A program made the translations under genes and the position numbers. Of a DNA stretch of 64,000 nt, positions 10,696-20,196 are shown piece by piece (within the stretch, counting starts at the first letter, position 1; each line of letters starts with the position of its first letter). The stretch comes from Thermomonas sp. HDW16. Its GTDB lineage: Bacteria; Pseudomonadota; Gammaproteobacteria; Xanthomonadales; Xanthomonadaceae. The notes under the pieces are model-generated. The model had not been told where the DNA came from. It made no database searches and was given only the letters and a program-made list of their open reading frames with translations. Location of the stretch: assembly GCF_011302915.1 (NCBI RefSeq), contig NZ_CP049872.1:2356001-2420000 (forward strand). The letters run 5' to 3'.

Positions 10696-11165
10696 GCGAG
10701 CAGCAGAAACACTACAACCCGGATCCGCACGCGCACCCCGGCCTGCACATCATCGCCATCGTCGAGGCGGTGAAGGGCTCGCTGGCGCTGCTCGCCGCCA
10801 GTGGGCTGGAGCTGATCGGCCCGGCACCGCTGCAACGCTGGGTGCACGAACTGATCGCGCACTTCCAATTGGATCCGAGCCACGGCGCGGCGGCGTGGCT
10901 CGCGCAGGCGATCAATCCCGGCTCGGTGCATCTCGCGGCCGCGGTGGCCGCGCTGTACGGCATCGTCCACCTGATCGAAGGCTGGGGCCTGTGGCGTGCG
11001 AAGGCCTGGGCCTCATGGCTGGGCTGCATCGCAGCCGCGCTGTACCTACCCTTCGACATCTACGCCTTCGCCACCCATCGTCACTGGCTTGAAGCAGTGG
11101 TGGTGGCGATCAACCTGCTGGTGGTGTGGGTGCTGGCGCGCGACCTGATGGTGCGCCGCCGCTGA
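10692..11165 (+). CDS. DUF2127 family membrane protein
   Basis: 157 residues. Hydrophobic segments at about 18-36, 76-93, 104-120 and 131-148 predict three or four membrane helices. The family signature is seen as GLHIIAIVEAVKGSLALLAASGL near the N-terminus and GWGLWRAKAWASWLG in the middle, with LPFDIYAF between the last helices. Function of DUF2127 proteins is unknown. Translationally coupled to thpR by an ATGA overlap; no functional link is evident. Confidence 0.82.
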   Translation: MSEQQKHYNPDPHAHPGLHIIAIVEAVKGSLALLAASGLELIGPAPLQRWVHELIAHFQLDPSHGAAAWLAQAINPGSVHLAAAVAALYGIVHLIEGWGLWRAKAWASWLGCIAAALYLPFDIYAFATHRHWLEAVVVAINLLVVWVLARDLMVRRR

Positions 11166-11220
11166 GTTGCCGCGGCTTCCGGCACGGGCGATGCTTGCGT
11201 ATTCGTCACGGGAGATTCGC

Positions 11221-12831
11221 ATGCGCCGCCTGACCCTTTCGCTCGCCATCTCGCTGGCCTTGCTCGTTGGTTGCAAGCAAGCGTCGAATGCATCCGTCGA
11301 CACGCCAACTGCCGCCACTGCCCCGTCTGCGTTCGCCTACGAAGAAGCCAGCATCGCTTCGCTGCAACAGCAGATGGCGGCGGGCTCGCTGACCAGCCAT
11401 GCACTCACCCAGGCCTACCTCGACCGCATCGCCGCCATCGACGATGCCGGCCCGACACTCAATGCCGTCATCGAAACCAATCCCGATGCCTTGAAGGAGG
11501 CCGACGCACTGGATGCCGAGCGCAAGGCGGGCAAGTTGCGCGGGCCTCTGCACGGCATCCCGATTCTGCTGAAGGACAATATCGACGCCACGCCGATGGT
11601 CAATTCCGCCGGCTCGCTTGCACTCGCGAACCATCGACCGAAGTCCGATGCCTTCCTCGTCGCGAAACTGCGTGAAGCCGGCGCAGTCATCATCGGCAAG
11701 ACCAACCTCAGCGAGTGGGCCAATATCCGCTCGACCCGTTCGACTTCCGGCTGGAGCGCACGCGGCGGGCAAACCAAAAATCCGTACGCGCTCGACCGCA
11801 ACCCCTGCGGCTCCAGCGCGGGCACCGGTACCGCGATCGCCGCCAACTTGTCCACGGTCGGCATCGGCACCGAGACCGACGGCAGCATCATCTGTCCATC
11901 CGCCGTCGCCGGATTAGTCGGCATCAAGCCAACCGTCGGCCTGGTTAGCCGCAGCGGCATCATCCCGATCTCGCATTCGCAGGACACCGCCGGGCCGATG
12001 GCGCGCAGCGTGGCCGATGCGGCCGCGGTGCTGACCGCGATTGCTGCTGCCGATGTTGCGGATACGGCAACGCAGGAACGTGCGGCTCGCAGCGCCATCG
12101 ACTACACCACGCATTTAAAGCCCGATGCACTGAAGGGTGCGCGCATCGGCGTGCTGCGCAAGGCAATGGGTTACCAACCGGATGTGGATGCCGCGTTCGA
12201 ACGCGCGGCGGCTGCGCTCAAGGCCGCCGGTGCCACCGTAGTCGATGCCGAAATCCCCACCGCCGGGCAATGGGATGCGGACGAACTGGAAGTACTGCTG
12301 TACGAACTCAAGGCCGACCTCAATGCCTACTTGGCCAGCAGTGGCGCACCGGTGAAGACACTGGCCGACGTCATCGTCTTCAACAAGCAGAATGCCGATA
12401 CCGAGATGCGTTATTTCGCGCAGGAACTGTTCGAACAGGCGCAGGCGAAAGGCCCGCTGACCGACAAAGCGTACCGCGATGCACGCGACAAGGCGCGCAG
12501 GCTTGCCGGCCCGCAAGGGATCGATGCCGCACTGAAGAAGCAGGACCTGGATGCGTTGGTAGCACCATCGATGTCACCGGCGTGGCTGACCGATCCGATC
12601 AATGGCGACCACTTCACCGGCGCGGGCTATGGCGCGGCGGCAGTGGCGCGCTATCCCAGCATCACCGTGCCGATGGGCGACAGCCACGGCCTGCCGCTCG
12701 GCATCACCTTCATGGGCACTGCGTGGAGCGAAGCGCGACTTGTCGAGTTGGCCTATTCGTACGAACAAGCCAGCAAAGCGCGCAAGCCGCCGCAGTTCCT
12801 GCCCAGCGTGGAACTCGCGGAAACGAAATAA
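11221..12831 (+). CDS. Amidase-signature family hydrolase, predicted lipoprotein
   Basis: 536 residues. A signal peptide ends in LLVGC (Cys18), so the enzyme is predicted to be lipid-anchored outside the cytoplasm. The amidase-signature Ser-cisSer-Lys triad is readable: K118 in ILLKDNID, cis-Ser198 in NPCGSSAGTG and nucleophile Ser222 in GTETDGSIICPS. The family hydrolyses C-N bonds in amides; the substrate here is unknown, and the envelope location argues against the GatA role. The start at ATG 11221 has GGGAG 8 nt upstream; an in-frame start at 11167 would bury the signal peptide and is rejected. Confidence 0.9.
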   Translation: MRRLTLSLAISLALLVGCKQASNASVDTPTAATAPSAFAYEEASIASLQQQMAAGSLTSHALTQAYLDRIAAIDDAGPTLNAVIETNPDALKEADALDAERKAGKLRGPLHGIPILLKDNIDATPMVNSAGSLALANHRPKSDAFLVAKLREAGAVIIGKTNLSEWANIRSTRSTSGWSARGGQTKNPYALDRNPCGSSAGTGTAIAANLSTVGIGTETDGSIICPSAVAGLVGIKPTVGLVSRSGIIPISHSQDTAGPMARSVADAAAVLTAIAAADVADTATQERAARSAIDYTTHLKPDALKGARIGVLRKAMGYQPDVDAAFERAAAALKAAGATVVDAEIPTAGQWDADELEVLLYELKADLNAYLASSGAPVKTLADVIVFNKQNADTEMRYFAQELFEQAQAKGPLTDKAYRDARDKARRLAGPQGIDAALKKQDLDALVAPSMSPAWLTDPINGDHFTGAGYGAAAVARYPSITVPMGDSHGLPLGITFMGTAWSEARLVELAYSYEQASKARKPPQFLPSVELAETK

Positions 12832-12847
12832 GCCAGCGGCATGCGCG

Positions 12848-12873
12848 CGCCGCAGGCGAATCAGCCTGCGGCG
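12848..12873. terminator. Palindrome at convergent gene ends, overlapping the DAHP synthase stop
   Basis: A perfect 10-bp stem (12848-12857 with 12864-12873, 6-nt loop) spans the stop codon of the DAHP synthase gene and lies 16 bp after the amidase stop. No T-run follows on either strand, so it is a weak terminator candidate or a 3'-end stabiliser. Confidence 0.4.
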
Positions 12874-14234
12874 AGTTGCCCACGCTTGCGCACGATCAAC
12901 ATCGCGATTTCCAGCGCCTGCTCGTAGTTCAGGCGCGGATCCACGGTACTGCGGTAGGCGCGCTCGAGGTCGCGCTCGGTGAGCTCGCGCGCGCCGCCCA
13001 GGCATTCGGTCACGTCCTCGCCAGTCAGCTCAAGGTGCACGCCGCCCAGGCGCAGGCCGGCCGCCGCATGCGCATCGAACGCCTGTTCCAGCTCGCTGCG
13101 GATGTTGTGGAAACGGCGGGTCTTGTAACCGTTGGTCGTGCTCTCGGTATTGCCGTGCATCGGATCGCAGATCCACAGCACGCGCTTGCCTTCGCGTTTC
13201 ACCGCAGCAAGCAACGGCGGCAATTTTTCGGCGATATGCGCCGCGCCCATGCGGTGGATCAGGGTCAGGCGACCGGTCTCGTTGTCCGGGTTGAGCGCAT
13301 CGATGGTCTTCAGCAACTGATCCGGCGTCACCGACGGGCCGATCTTCAGGCCGATCGGATTGCGGATGCCACGGAAGTATTCGACGTGCGCGCCATCCAG
13401 CTGCGCGGTGCGCATGCCGATCCACGGGAAATGCGTGCTGAGGTTGAACCAACCCCAGTTGCGCGGCACTTCGCGAGTTTGCCCTTCCTCGTATGGCAGC
13501 AGCAACGCTTCGTGCGAGGTGTAGAAATCGACGCGGTTGAGGTTGTGCAGCTCGTTGCCGGACAACGTTTCCATGAAGCGCACGGCATCGCCGATGCCGT
13601 CGACCATGCGCCGGTATTCATCGGCCAGCGGCGAATGGCCGACCCAGCTCAGGTTCCAGTATTCGGGGTGGTGCAGGTCGGCGAAGCCGCCATCGATCAG
13701 CGAACGCACGAAGTTCATCGTCATCGCCGAACGCGCATGCGCCTTGATCATCCGCCGCGGATCGGGAATGCGTGCTTCGGCGGTGAACTCCGGGCCGTTG
13801 ACGATATCGCCACGGTAACTCGGCAGCGACACCCCACCGCGCTCTTCGGTATCGGTCGAACGCGGCTTGGCGTACTGGCCGGCGAAACGGCCGATGCGCA
13901 CCACCGGCAGGCGCAGCCCGTGCACCAGCACCAGGCTCATCTGCAGCAGCACCTTCAGGCGATTGGAGATCACCTCCGAGGTGCAGCCATCGAACGTCTC
14001 CGCGCAATCGCCGCCCTGCAGGATGAAGCGCTTGCCTTCTTGCGCCTCGGCGATTTGCTTCTTCAACGCCAGGATTTCCCACGACGTCACCAGGGGCGGC
14101 AACGCGTGCAACTCGCGCAGCGCTCCGTCCAATGCAGCCGCGTCGGGATAGGTCGGCATCTGCAAAGCAGGACGCTGGCGCCAGCTGGACGGCGACCAAT
14201 CGGCGGGGAGATTCACGGCGATAGCGTTGGACAT
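12861..14234 (-). CDS. 3-deoxy-7-phosphoheptulonate synthase, class II
   Basis: 457 residues. First step of the shikimate pathway: condenses phosphoenolpyruvate with erythrose 4-phosphate. It is the class II (plant/mycobacterial-like) type, shown by the N-terminal WSPSSWRQRPALQMPTYPD, the metal-site cysteine C77 in QGGDCAETFDG, and the later ICDPMHGNT and HLELTGEDVTECLGG motifs. This is distinct from the E. coli AroF/G/H type. The ATG at 14234 (MSNAIAVNLPADW) fits family N-termini. No leader peptide or attenuator was seen upstream; dsbB ends 70 bp before. Confidence 0.96.
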   Translation of the reverse strand: MSNAIAVNLPADWSPSSWRQRPALQMPTYPDAAALDGALRELHALPPLVTSWEILALKKQIAEAQEGKRFILQGGDCAETFDGCTSEVISNRLKVLLQMSLVLVHGLRLPVVRIGRFAGQYAKPRSTDTEERGGVSLPSYRGDIVNGPEFTAEARIPDPRRMIKAHARSAMTMNFVRSLIDGGFADLHHPEYWNLSWVGHSPLADEYRRMVDGIGDAVRFMETLSGNELHNLNRVDFYTSHEALLLPYEEGQTREVPRNWGWFNLSTHFPWIGMRTAQLDGAHVEYFRGIRNPIGLKIGPSVTPDQLLKTIDALNPDNETGRLTLIHRMGAAHIAEKLPPLLAAVKREGKRVLWICDPMHGNTESTTNGYKTRRFHNIRSELEQAFDAHAAAGLRLGGVHLELTGEDVTECLGGARELTERDLERAYRSTVDPRLNYEQALEIAMLIVRKRGQLAAG

Positions 14235-14304
14235 GGCGACTTCAACTTCGATGCTGTGCGTTGCTGCATTGCATCATCGCGCTGCGCCCACGTCGCTGCA
14301 ACAG

Positions 14305-14826
14305 TTACCTGTGGAACAGATGCTTCTCGCGTCGTTTCCATCCGGCATGAAGCGCCCACAGCCCCAGTGCAACGAACCAGAGCAGGCACCACATCGGCAT
14401 GGTCAGGCCGAGGAATTTCCAGTCGATGTTGCTGCAATCGCCGGTGGCCAGCAGCACCTGCCGCGCCGCGCCGAGCCAGGAATGTTGTTCGACGATGAAG
14501 TTCAGCCCGGGGCCGCAGCTGGGCAATTCCGGCGGATAGAGCTGCACCCAGGCATGGCGGCCGGCGTAACTCGCGCCGAAACCGGCGGCAAGCAGCGCCA
14601 GCAGCGACCACGCCTTGCGTGTACTCGCATCGCGCGGCGCATGCAGGCCACCGATCAGGAACACGAGACCGAGCGCGGCGAAGCAGATGCGCTGGAAGAC
14701 GCAAAACGGGCACGGTTGGATGCCGAGATGGAGCTGCACGTAGAAGAACGCATAGCTCAGCAGCGCGGCACAGGCGACGAATCCAAGCAGGAATTGACTG
14801 CGGAACGACCAGCGAAACGGATTCAT
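14305..14826 (-). CDS. dsbB: Disulfide bond formation protein B
   Basis: 173 residues. Inner-membrane quinone reductase that reoxidises periplasmic DsbA. Four hydrophobic helices are visible, with the two essential cysteine pairs in periplasmic loops: CPFC at 39-42 and C104/C131 (LPSCGPG and GDCSNIDW). The quinone-contact Arg46 follows the first pair (FCVFQR). The length matches E. coli DsbB (176). Located just downstream of the alpha-operon terminator on the same strand, so it should have its own promoter. Confidence 0.95.
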   Translation of the reverse strand: MNPFRWSFRSQFLLGFVACAALLSYAFFYVQLHLGIQPCPFCVFQRICFAALGLVFLIGGLHAPRDASTRKAWSLLALLAAGFGASYAGRHAWVQLYPPELPSCGPGLNFIVEQHSWLGAARQVLLATGDCSNIDWKFLGLTMPMWCLLWFVALGLWALHAGWKRREKHLFHR

Positions 14827-14882
14827 GCGCCTGCCATGCGTGGGGATTGACCGATTATCGTTCAGATAGCCAAAAACGAAAA

Positions 14883-14901
14883 ACCCCGGAAGTCCCGGGG
14901 T
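14883..14901 (-). terminator. Intrinsic terminator of the rplQ operon
   Basis: A 7-bp GC stem (14883-14889 with 14895-14901, 5-nt loop) is followed on the minus strand by TTTTT-CG-TTTTT. It lies 28 bp after the rplQ stop and would end the long ribosomal transcript. Confidence 0.88.
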
Positions 14902-14928
14902 CTTTCGGTACAGCGCTGGCGCCGTGGA

Positions 14929-15300
14929 TTATTCGGCGGTCTGCGGGCGGTCCACCAGCTCGACATACGCCATCGGCGCGTTGTCGCCGGCGCGGAAGCC
15001 GCACTTCAGGATGCGCAGGTACCCGCCCGGACGCTGTGCGTAGCGCGGGCCCAGCACGGTGAACAGGGTGCCCACGGCCTCCTTGTCACGCAGACGCGCG
15101 AACGCAAGGCGGCGGTTGGCAACGCCATCGACCTTGGCCAGGGTGATCAGCGGCTCGGCGACGCGGCGCAGTTCCTTGGCCTTCGGCAGGGTGGTGCGAA
15201 TCAGCTCGCTCTTGAACAGCGAAGCGGCCATGTTGGAGAACATCGCGCTGCGATGCGCGCTGGTGCGGCTGAACTTGCGGCCGGATTTCTGGTGACGCAT
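14929..15300 (-). CDS. rplQ: 50S ribosomal protein bL17
   Basis: 123 residues. Binds 23S rRNA near the exit-tunnel rim. The bacterial L17 signature [20 protein letters not shown] opens the protein, followed by [18 protein letters not shown]. Last gene of the alpha operon, but unusually separated from rpoA by 287 bp; in E. coli the two are almost contiguous. The terminator follows immediately. Confidence 0.98.
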   Translation of the reverse strand: MRHQKSGRKFSRTSAHRSAMFSNMAASLFKSELIRTTLPKAKELRRVAEPLITLAKVDGVANRRLAFARLRDKEAVGTLFTVLGPRYAQRPGGYLRILKCGFRAGDNAPMAYVELVDRPQTAE

Positions 15301-15587
15301 GGGAAAGATTCCTTACGAATGAATGTTGTGTCGTTGGATATCGCTGTCGCCATCCTGGCGTGTGCTCAGTGTTCCGGGCGGGTGGACTGCGGGTGGTCCG
15401 TGCCGGCGTCCCTTGCCGGTCATGCCGCGAACGTTTCGTTCGTCGGCGGGTGTTGCGATGAATCGTTCAACTTGAAATCGGAGCGGAAGCCGCGGCTGCG
15501 CCGCGTTTGCACCCCTGCCCTCGCGCACAGCGCTCGGGCGTTCGCTCGCGCAGGCGATGCCGGATGGCATCGCCTGTACACGCTCGC
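15301..15587. other. rplQ-rpoA spacer, no coding sequence seen
   Basis: This 287-bp spacer lies inside an otherwise tight operon. I see no credible gene. It holds the inverted repeat cgaacg-ttt-cgttcg at about 15430-15444, a GC-rich stretch near 15485-15505, and the perfect palindrome at 15551-15576. A small palindromic repeat element may have been inserted here (inference). Confidence 0.6.
15551..15576 (-). repeat. Perfect 11-bp palindrome after rpoA
   Basis: Left arm 15551-15561, right arm 15566-15576, 4-base loop. It sits 12 bp after the rpoA stop, with no T-run, so it is more likely an mRNA 3'-stabilising or REP-like element than a terminator. The core gatgcc/ggcatc recurs in the rplJ leader at 44085-44102. 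Confidence 0.6.
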
Positions 15588-16586
15588 TTACCCAAGCATG
15601 CCGTGGGCCGAGATGCCGGCCGGCGGCCAGTTCTCGAGCTTCATGCCAAGCGACAGGCCACGCTGGGCCAGCACTTCCTTGATCTCGGTGAGCGACTTCT
15701 TGCCCAGGTTCGGGGTCTTGAGCAGCTCCACTTCGGTCTTCTGGATCAGATCGCCGATGTAGTAGATGCTCTCCGCCTTCAGGCAGTTGGCCGAACGCAC
15801 GGTCAATTCCAGGTCGTCGATCGGGCGCAGCAGCACCGGATCAACGCCGCTGGCGACCGGCTTCGCCGCACCGCGATCGCGGTGGGTGAAATCGCCGAAC
15901 ACCGACAGCTGGTCGCTGAGGATGTCGGCTGCGGTGCGCACGGCTTCCTCGGCGTCGATGGTGCCGTTGGTTTCGATATCCAGCACCAGCTTGTCGAGGT
16001 CGGTGCGCTGTTCGACGCGCGCGGCTTCCACCGCGTATGCGACGCGGCGGACCGGCGAGAACGAGGCGTCCAGCATCAGCTTGCCGATCGTGCGGGTTTC
16101 TTCATCCGGACGGCGGCGCGCGGCGGCCGGCTGGTAGCCGAAACCGCGGCTGATGGTGAGGCGCATGTTCAGCGCCACGTCCTTGGTCAGGCTGGCGATC
16201 ACGTGGTCGGGGTTCAGCACCTCGACGTTGTGGCTGGTCTTGATGTCGCCGGCGGTGACGATGCCCGGGCCCTGCTTCTTCAGTTCCAGGGTGTCGCTAT
16301 CGCCGCTGTGCATGCGGATGGCGACGTCCTTCAGGTTCAGCAGGACTTCGAGCACGTCCTCCTGCAGGCCTTCGACCGTGGTGTACTCGTGCAGCACGCC
16401 ATCGATCTCGACTTCGGTGATCGCGAAGCCGGGGATCGAGGACAGCAGCACGCGACGCAGGGCGTTGCCGAGGGTGTGGCCGTAGCCGCGTTCCAGCGGT
16501 TCGATCACGACCTTGGCGCGGTTGTCGGCGATGCGCTCGATCTGCGGGCCGCGGGGGCGCAGCACTTGGGTTGCGGTAACCGTCAT
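15588..16586 (-). CDS. rpoA: DNA-directed RNA polymerase subunit alpha
   Basis: 332 residues (329 in E. coli). Assembles the core polymerase through its N-terminal domain (about 1-235; HTLGNALRR seen) and contacts UP elements and activators through its C-terminal domain (about 250-330; [17 protein letters not shown], with [13 protein letters not shown]). The start at 16586 is supported by AGGAGA 8 nt upstream; a longer in-frame start at 16637 is rejected. Cotranscribed with rpsM, rpsK and rpsD. Confidence 0.98.
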   Translation of the reverse strand: MTVTATQVLRPRGPQIERIADNRAKVVIEPLERGYGHTLGNALRRVLLSSIPGFAITEVEIDGVLHEYTTVEGLQEDVLEVLLNLKDVAIRMHSGDSDTLELKKQGPGIVTAGDIKTSHNVEVLNPDHVIASLTKDVALNMRLTISRGFGYQPAAARRRPDEETRTIGKLMLDASFSPVRRVAYAVEAARVEQRTDLDKLVLDIETNGTIDAEEAVRTAADILSDQLSVFGDFTHRDRGAAKPVASGVDPVLLRPIDDLELTVRSANCLKAESIYYIGDLIQKTEVELLKTPNLGKKSLTEIKEVLAQRGLSLGMKLENWPPAGISAHGMLG

Positions 16587-16643
16587 TCGTGATGTCTCCT
16601 GAAGCACCCGGTTCATGACGCCGGGTGCGTGACGCAAAGAAAA

Positions 16644-17273
16644 TTACTTCGAGTACAGCTCGACGATCAGCGCTTCGTTGATGTCGCTGGGCAGATCGGC
16701 GCGGTCCGGCACGGCCTTGAACACGCCGGCGAACTTGTTGGCATCGACCTCGACCCACGACGGGGACAGGTCCATCTGCTGGGCGACGGTCAGCGATTCC
16801 TTGACGCGGAGCTGGCGCGCGGCCTTCTCCGACAGGGTGATCGCGTCGCCGGCCTTGACCGCGTACGACGGCAGGTTCACCGACTTGCCGTTCACGGTGA
16901 TGCCGCGGTGCGACACCAGCTGGCGCGCGGCCGGGCGAGTGACGGCGAAGCCCATGCGGTAGACGACGTTGTCCAGGCGGGTTTCCAGCATCTGCAGAAG
17001 GTTCTCGCCGGTGTTGCCCTTCTTGGTGGCGGCCTTCTTGTAGTAGTTGCGGAACTGGCGCTCCAGCAGGCCGTAGATGCGCTTGACCTTCTGCTTCTCG
17101 CGCAGCTGGGTGGCGTAGTCGGACAGCTTGCCCTTGCGCACGTTGGCGCCGTGCTGGCCGGGCTTCTGCTCGAGCTTGCACTTGGAATCGAGCGCGCGCG
17201 CCGGCGACTTCAGACCGAGGTCTGCGCCTTCGCGGCGGGCGAGCTTACAGGTGGGACCGATATAACGAGCCAT
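16644..17273 (-). CDS. rpsD: 30S ribosomal protein uS4
   Basis: 209 residues. Primary 16S rRNA binder that nucleates 30S assembly; in E. coli it also represses its own operon by binding the rpsM leader. Visible: [19 protein letters not shown] start, the [21 protein letters not shown] segment, and the S4 RNA-binding domain [12 protein letters not shown]...[14 protein letters not shown]. The zinc-type CxxC cluster is absent apart from Cys9 and one further Cys, so it is the zinc-free form. Confidence 0.98.
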   Translation of the reverse strand: MARYIGPTCKLARREGADLGLKSPARALDSKCKLEQKPGQHGANVRKGKLSDYATQLREKQKVKRIYGLLERQFRNYYKKAATKKGNTGENLLQMLETRLDNVVYRMGFAVTRPAARQLVSHRGITVNGKSVNLPSYAVKAGDAITLSEKAARQLRVKESLTVAQQMDLSPSWVEVDANKFAGVFKAVPDRADLPSDINEALIVELYSK

Positions 17274-17292
17274 TTTCTAATGCTCCCCGGCG

Positions 17293-17685
17293 TCAGACGC
17301 GACGCTTCTTCGGCGGACGGCACCCGTTGTGCGGGATTGGCGTCACGTCGATGATGTTGATGATCTTGTAGCCCACGTTGTTCAGCGAACGCACGGCCGA
17401 CTCGCGTCCCGGGCCCGGGCCCTTGATGCGCACTTCCAGCGACTTCACGCCGTAATCGAGCGCGGCCTTGCCGGCCTTCTCGGCGGCGACCTGCGCGGCG
17501 AACGGGGTCGACTTGCGCGAACCGCGGAAACCCGCGCCGCCCGAAGTGGCCCACGACAGCGCATTGCCCTGGCGATCGGTGATGGTGATGATGGTGTTGT
17601 TGAACGAAGCGTGGACGTGGGCGATGCCGTCGGTGACGACGCGCTTGATCTTCTTCTTGGTCTTGGTTGCTGCTGGCTTGGCCAT
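17293..17685 (-). CDS. rpsK: 30S ribosomal protein uS11
   Basis: 130 residues. Part of the 30S platform near the mRNA exit. Signature segments seen: [18 protein letters not shown] near residues 20-37, [14 protein letters not shown] and the C-terminal [22 protein letters not shown] precedes the ATG. Nineteen bp separate it from rpsD. Confidence 0.98.
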   Translation of the reverse strand: MAKPAATKTKKKIKRVVTDGIAHVHASFNNTIITITDRQGNALSWATSGGAGFRGSRKSTPFAAQVAAEKAGKAALDYGVKSLEVRIKGPGPGRESAVRSLNNVGYKIINIIDVTPIPHNGCRPPKKRRV

Positions 17686-17695
17686 GATTTATTCC

Positions 17696-18052
17696 TTACT
17701 TCCTGATGGCCTTGCGCGGACCCTTGCGGGTACGTGCATTGGTACGGGTGCGCTGGCCACGCAGCGGCAGGCCGCGACGGTGGCGCAGGCCGCGGTAGCA
17801 GGCCAGGTCCATCAGGCGCTTGATCGCCATGCCGATCTCGCGACGCAGGTCGCCTTCGACGACGAACTTGCCGACTTCGGCGCGCAGGCGCTCGACGTCC
17901 GGCTCGGACAGGTCGCGGATCTTGGTCGACGAATTCACGCCGGCCGATTCGCAGACCTGCTTGGAACGGGTACGGCCAATGCCGTAGATGCTTTGCAGCC
18001 CGACCCAGACATGCTTCTGGGCAGGCAGGTTGACGCCCGCAATACGCGCCAT
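17696..18052 (-). CDS. rpsM: 30S ribosomal protein uS13
   Basis: 118 residues. Binds the 30S head and touches the P-site tRNA and uL5. [15 protein letters not shown] opens the protein; the helix-two-turn-helix and Arg/Lys-rich tail [20 protein letters not shown] close it. Start 18052 has GGAG 8 nt upstream; an in-frame start at 18091 is rejected. First gene of the alpha operon, with its own predicted promoter and structured leader. rpmJ (bL36), which often precedes rpsM, is absent here. Confidence 0.97.
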   Translation of the reverse strand: MARIAGVNLPAQKHVWVGLQSIYGIGRTRSKQVCESAGVNSSTKIRDLSEPDVERLRAEVGKFVVEGDLRREIGMAIKRLMDLACYRGLRHRRGLPLRGQRTRTNARTRKGPRKAIRK

Positions 18053-18078
18053 AAGGCGATCTCCGATAACGAAAGGCA

Positions 18079-18096
18079 CCGGATTTGGCAATCCGG
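18079..18096 (-). promoter_or_regulatory. Stem-loop in rpsM leader, candidate S4 operator
   Basis: A perfect 7-bp stem (18079-18085 with 18090-18096, 4-nt loop) lies 27 bp before the rpsM start, in the leader expected to bind S4. A full pseudoknot like the E. coli S4 site was not worked out, so the role is inferred from position. Confidence 0.45.
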
Positions 18097-18111
18097 CGCG
18101 GTGAACATGAA

Positions 18112-18117
18112 ATTATA
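18112..18117 (-). promoter_or_regulatory. Predicted -10 of the alpha-operon promoter
   Basis: A consensus TATAAT on the minus strand, with a transcription start expected about 52 nt before rpsM. The -35 at 17 bp spacing reads TTCCTG, only a partial match. The position in a long spacer supports an internal promoter for rpsM-rpsK-rpsD-rpoA-rplQ. Confidence 0.6.
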
Positions 18118-18394
18118 ACCCGATTCCGATGATTCAGGAAGCCCCGGCCCCGAAAGCCCGTTGCCCGGCATGGGGAGTGTGCCCATGCTCCGGCGATGGT
18201 GCCGAACTGGCAGCCCCGGATGGCTTCCTTTTGGGAAAGCTGGCCGGCCTGCCCGCGCGCTACTCCGGCGCGCGGATCGGTTCGGTACCACCCACGCCCG
18301 GAATCGCTGCGTGAGTCGCCCATTGTGCCGACCGGGGCGCGATGCCCGGCTCGGCGGTTGTTCCATTCTTCCAGCGAATTGAAATCCGCGGGAA

Positions 18395-19747
18395 TCAGCG
18401 GCCTCGCGAGCCGCCTTTCAAATTCGCTTTCTTCAGCAGGCTCTCGTACTGGTGCGACATCAGATGCGCCTGGATCTGCGCGATGAAGTCCATCACCACC
18501 ACCACCACGATCAGCAGTGAGGTACCGCCGAAGTAGAACGAGGTGCCCAGCTCGGTGCGCATCACTTCCGGCAACAGGCAGACCAGTACCAGATACAGCG
18601 AACCGGCCAGGGTCAACCGGGTCAGCACGCCATCGATGTAGTCGGCGGTGGCCTTGCCCGGCCGGATGCCCGGAATCAGCGCGCCCGACTTCTTCAGATT
18701 GTCCGCAGTTTCCTGGGAGTTGAACACCAACGCCGTGTAGAAGAACGCAAAGCCGATGATCAACGCAGCCAGCAGGATCATGTGCAGCGGCTCGCCCGGT
18801 GACAGCATCTGGCTGAACTTCTGCAACCAAGCGGTCGCCGGGCTACCGGACTGGCCGAACCAGGTCGAGGCGGTGGCCGGGAACATGATGATCGACGAGG
18901 CGAAGATCGGCGGGATCACGCCCGACATGTTGAGCTTGAGCGGCAGGAACGAACTCTGGTTCATGTACGCGCCGCGGCCACCCTGGCGACGCGCGTAGTT
19001 CACGGTGATGCGGCGCTGGCCGCGTTCCATGAACACCACGAACCAGGTGAACGCCAGCACGATGGCTAGGATGAAGAACACCGTGATCCACTGCATGTCG
19101 CCACTGTTGGCCTGCTGCAGGGTGTTGATCACCGCACCGGGCAGGCCTGCGACGATGCCGGCGAAGATGATCAGCGAAACACCATTGCCGATGCCGCGCT
19201 CGGTCACCTGCTCGCCCAGCCACATCAGGAACATCGTGCCGGCGGTCAGCGAAACCACCGCGGTCATCACGAAGCCCGGGCCCGGGTTGTAGACGACCGG
19301 AATGCCACCGCTGGCACCCTGGCCCTGCAGTGCGATGGCGATGCCTGCGGCCTGGAAGACCGCCAGGAACACCGCGCCATAACGCGAGTACTGGGTGATC
19401 TTGCGGCGGCCGGATTCGCCTTCCTTGGACATCGCCTTCCAGCTGGGCAGGATCTGGGTCATCAGCTGGACCACGATCGAGGCCGAGATGTACGGCACCA
19501 CGTTCAGCGCAAACAGACTGAAACGCGACAAGGCGCCACCGGAGAACATGTTGAACATGTCCACGATGGTGCCCTTCTGCGCTTCCATCAGCTGCAGCAT
19601 CGCCTGCGGGTTGACGCCCGGCACCGGGATGAAACAGCCGATGCGGTAGACGATCAACGCCCCGAGGACGAACAGCAGGCGCGAACGAAGTTCGGTGAAC
19701 TTGCCCGCACCCGCCAGACCCGACAAAGCACTCGCGTTACGCGACAT
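18395..19747 (-). CDS. secY: Preprotein translocase subunit SecY
   Basis: 450 residues (443 in E. coli). Ten-helix channel for protein export and membrane insertion. The N-terminus [27 protein letters not shown] is the TM1/plug entry, with a plug-like segment [21 protein letters not shown]. Cytoplasmic loop residues in [13 protein letters not shown] are the conserved ribosome/SecA-binding loop C4/C5. Start at 19747 (MSRNASAL) is chosen; an earlier in-frame start would overlap rplO. Last gene of the spc operon. Confidence 0.97.
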   Translation of the reverse strand: MSRNASALSGLAGAGKFTELRSRLLFVLGALIVYRIGCFIPVPGVNPQAMLQLMEAQKGTIVDMFNMFSGGALSRFSLFALNVVPYISASIVVQLMTQILPSWKAMSKEGESGRRKITQYSRYGAVFLAVFQAAGIAIALQGQGASGGIPVVYNPGPGFVMTAVVSLTAGTMFLMWLGEQVTERGIGNGVSLIIFAGIVAGLPGAVINTLQQANSGDMQWITVFFILAIVLAFTWFVVFMERGQRRITVNYARRQGGRGAYMNQSSFLPLKLNMSGVIPPIFASSIIMFPATASTWFGQSGSPATAWLQKFSQMLSPGEPLHMILLAALIIGFAFFYTALVFNSQETADNLKKSGALIPGIRPGKATADYIDGVLTRLTLAGSLYLVLVCLLPEVMRTELGTSFYFGGTSLLIVVVVVMDFIAQIQAHLMSHQYESLLKKANLKGGSRGR

Positions 19748-19754
19748 TCGCCGG

Positions 19755-20192
19755 TTACTCCGCCAGCTTGCCGCCGGCGGCTTCAATCGCAGCCTTGGCG
19801 CCAGCGGTCGCAGCGATGCCCTTCAGGGTGTAGGCCTTGGTGACTTCGCCCTTGACCACGATCTTGGCGCGCTTGGCGGTGCTCGGCACCAGCTTGGCGG
19901 CACGCAGGGCGGCGAAGTCGATTTCGCCGGCCGGCAGCGTGTCCAGCTTGTACAGCAGCACTTCGGCGGTGTCGTTGGCCAGCTTCGAACGGAAGCCGAT
20001 CTTCGGCAGGCGACGCTGCATGGGCATCTGGCCGCCTTCGAAACCGGCCTTGATCTTGCCCTTGCCGGCGCGCGCGAACGAACCCTTGTGGCCGCGGCCG
20101 CAGGTCTTGCCTAGGCCGGAACCGATGCCGCGACCGACGCGCTTCGGCGCCTGGCGAGCGCCCTCGGCGGGGCTCAGAGTATTCATTTTCAT
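19755..20192 (-). CDS. rplO: 50S ribosomal protein uL15
   Basis: 145 residues. Late-assembly protein of the 50S subunit. The Gly/Lys/Arg-rich N-terminal extension [20 protein letters not shown] threads into 23S rRNA; the globular C-terminal domain ends [10 protein letters not shown]. Of two nearby ATGs, the first (20192) lies 9 nt after GAGGA and is preferred over 20186. secY starts 7 bp after its stop. Confidence 0.97.
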   Translation of the reverse strand: MKMNTLSPAEGARQAPKRVGRGIGSGLGKTCGRGHKGSFARAGKGKIKAGFEGGQMPMQRRLPKIGFRSKLANDTAEVLLYKLDTLPAGEIDFAALRAAKLVPSTAKRAKIVVKGEVTKAYTLKGIAATAGAKAAIEAAGGKLAE

Positions 20193-20196
20193 GGGA

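Larger units (their letters stand above)
18053..18394. other. secY-rpsM spacer with alpha-operon promoter and leader
   Basis: 342 bp without a gene. The segment next to rpsM carries a stem-loop (18079-18096) and a -10 hexamer (18112-18117). A further 7-bp hairpin lies at 18168-18174/18182-18188. I looked for rpmJ on both strands and found no CxxC-bearing 37-residue frame. Confidence 0.65.

Noticed and set aside
18053-18394. rpmJ (bL36) in the secY-rpsM gap
   Set aside because: No frame with the bL36 cysteine/basic pattern on either strand.
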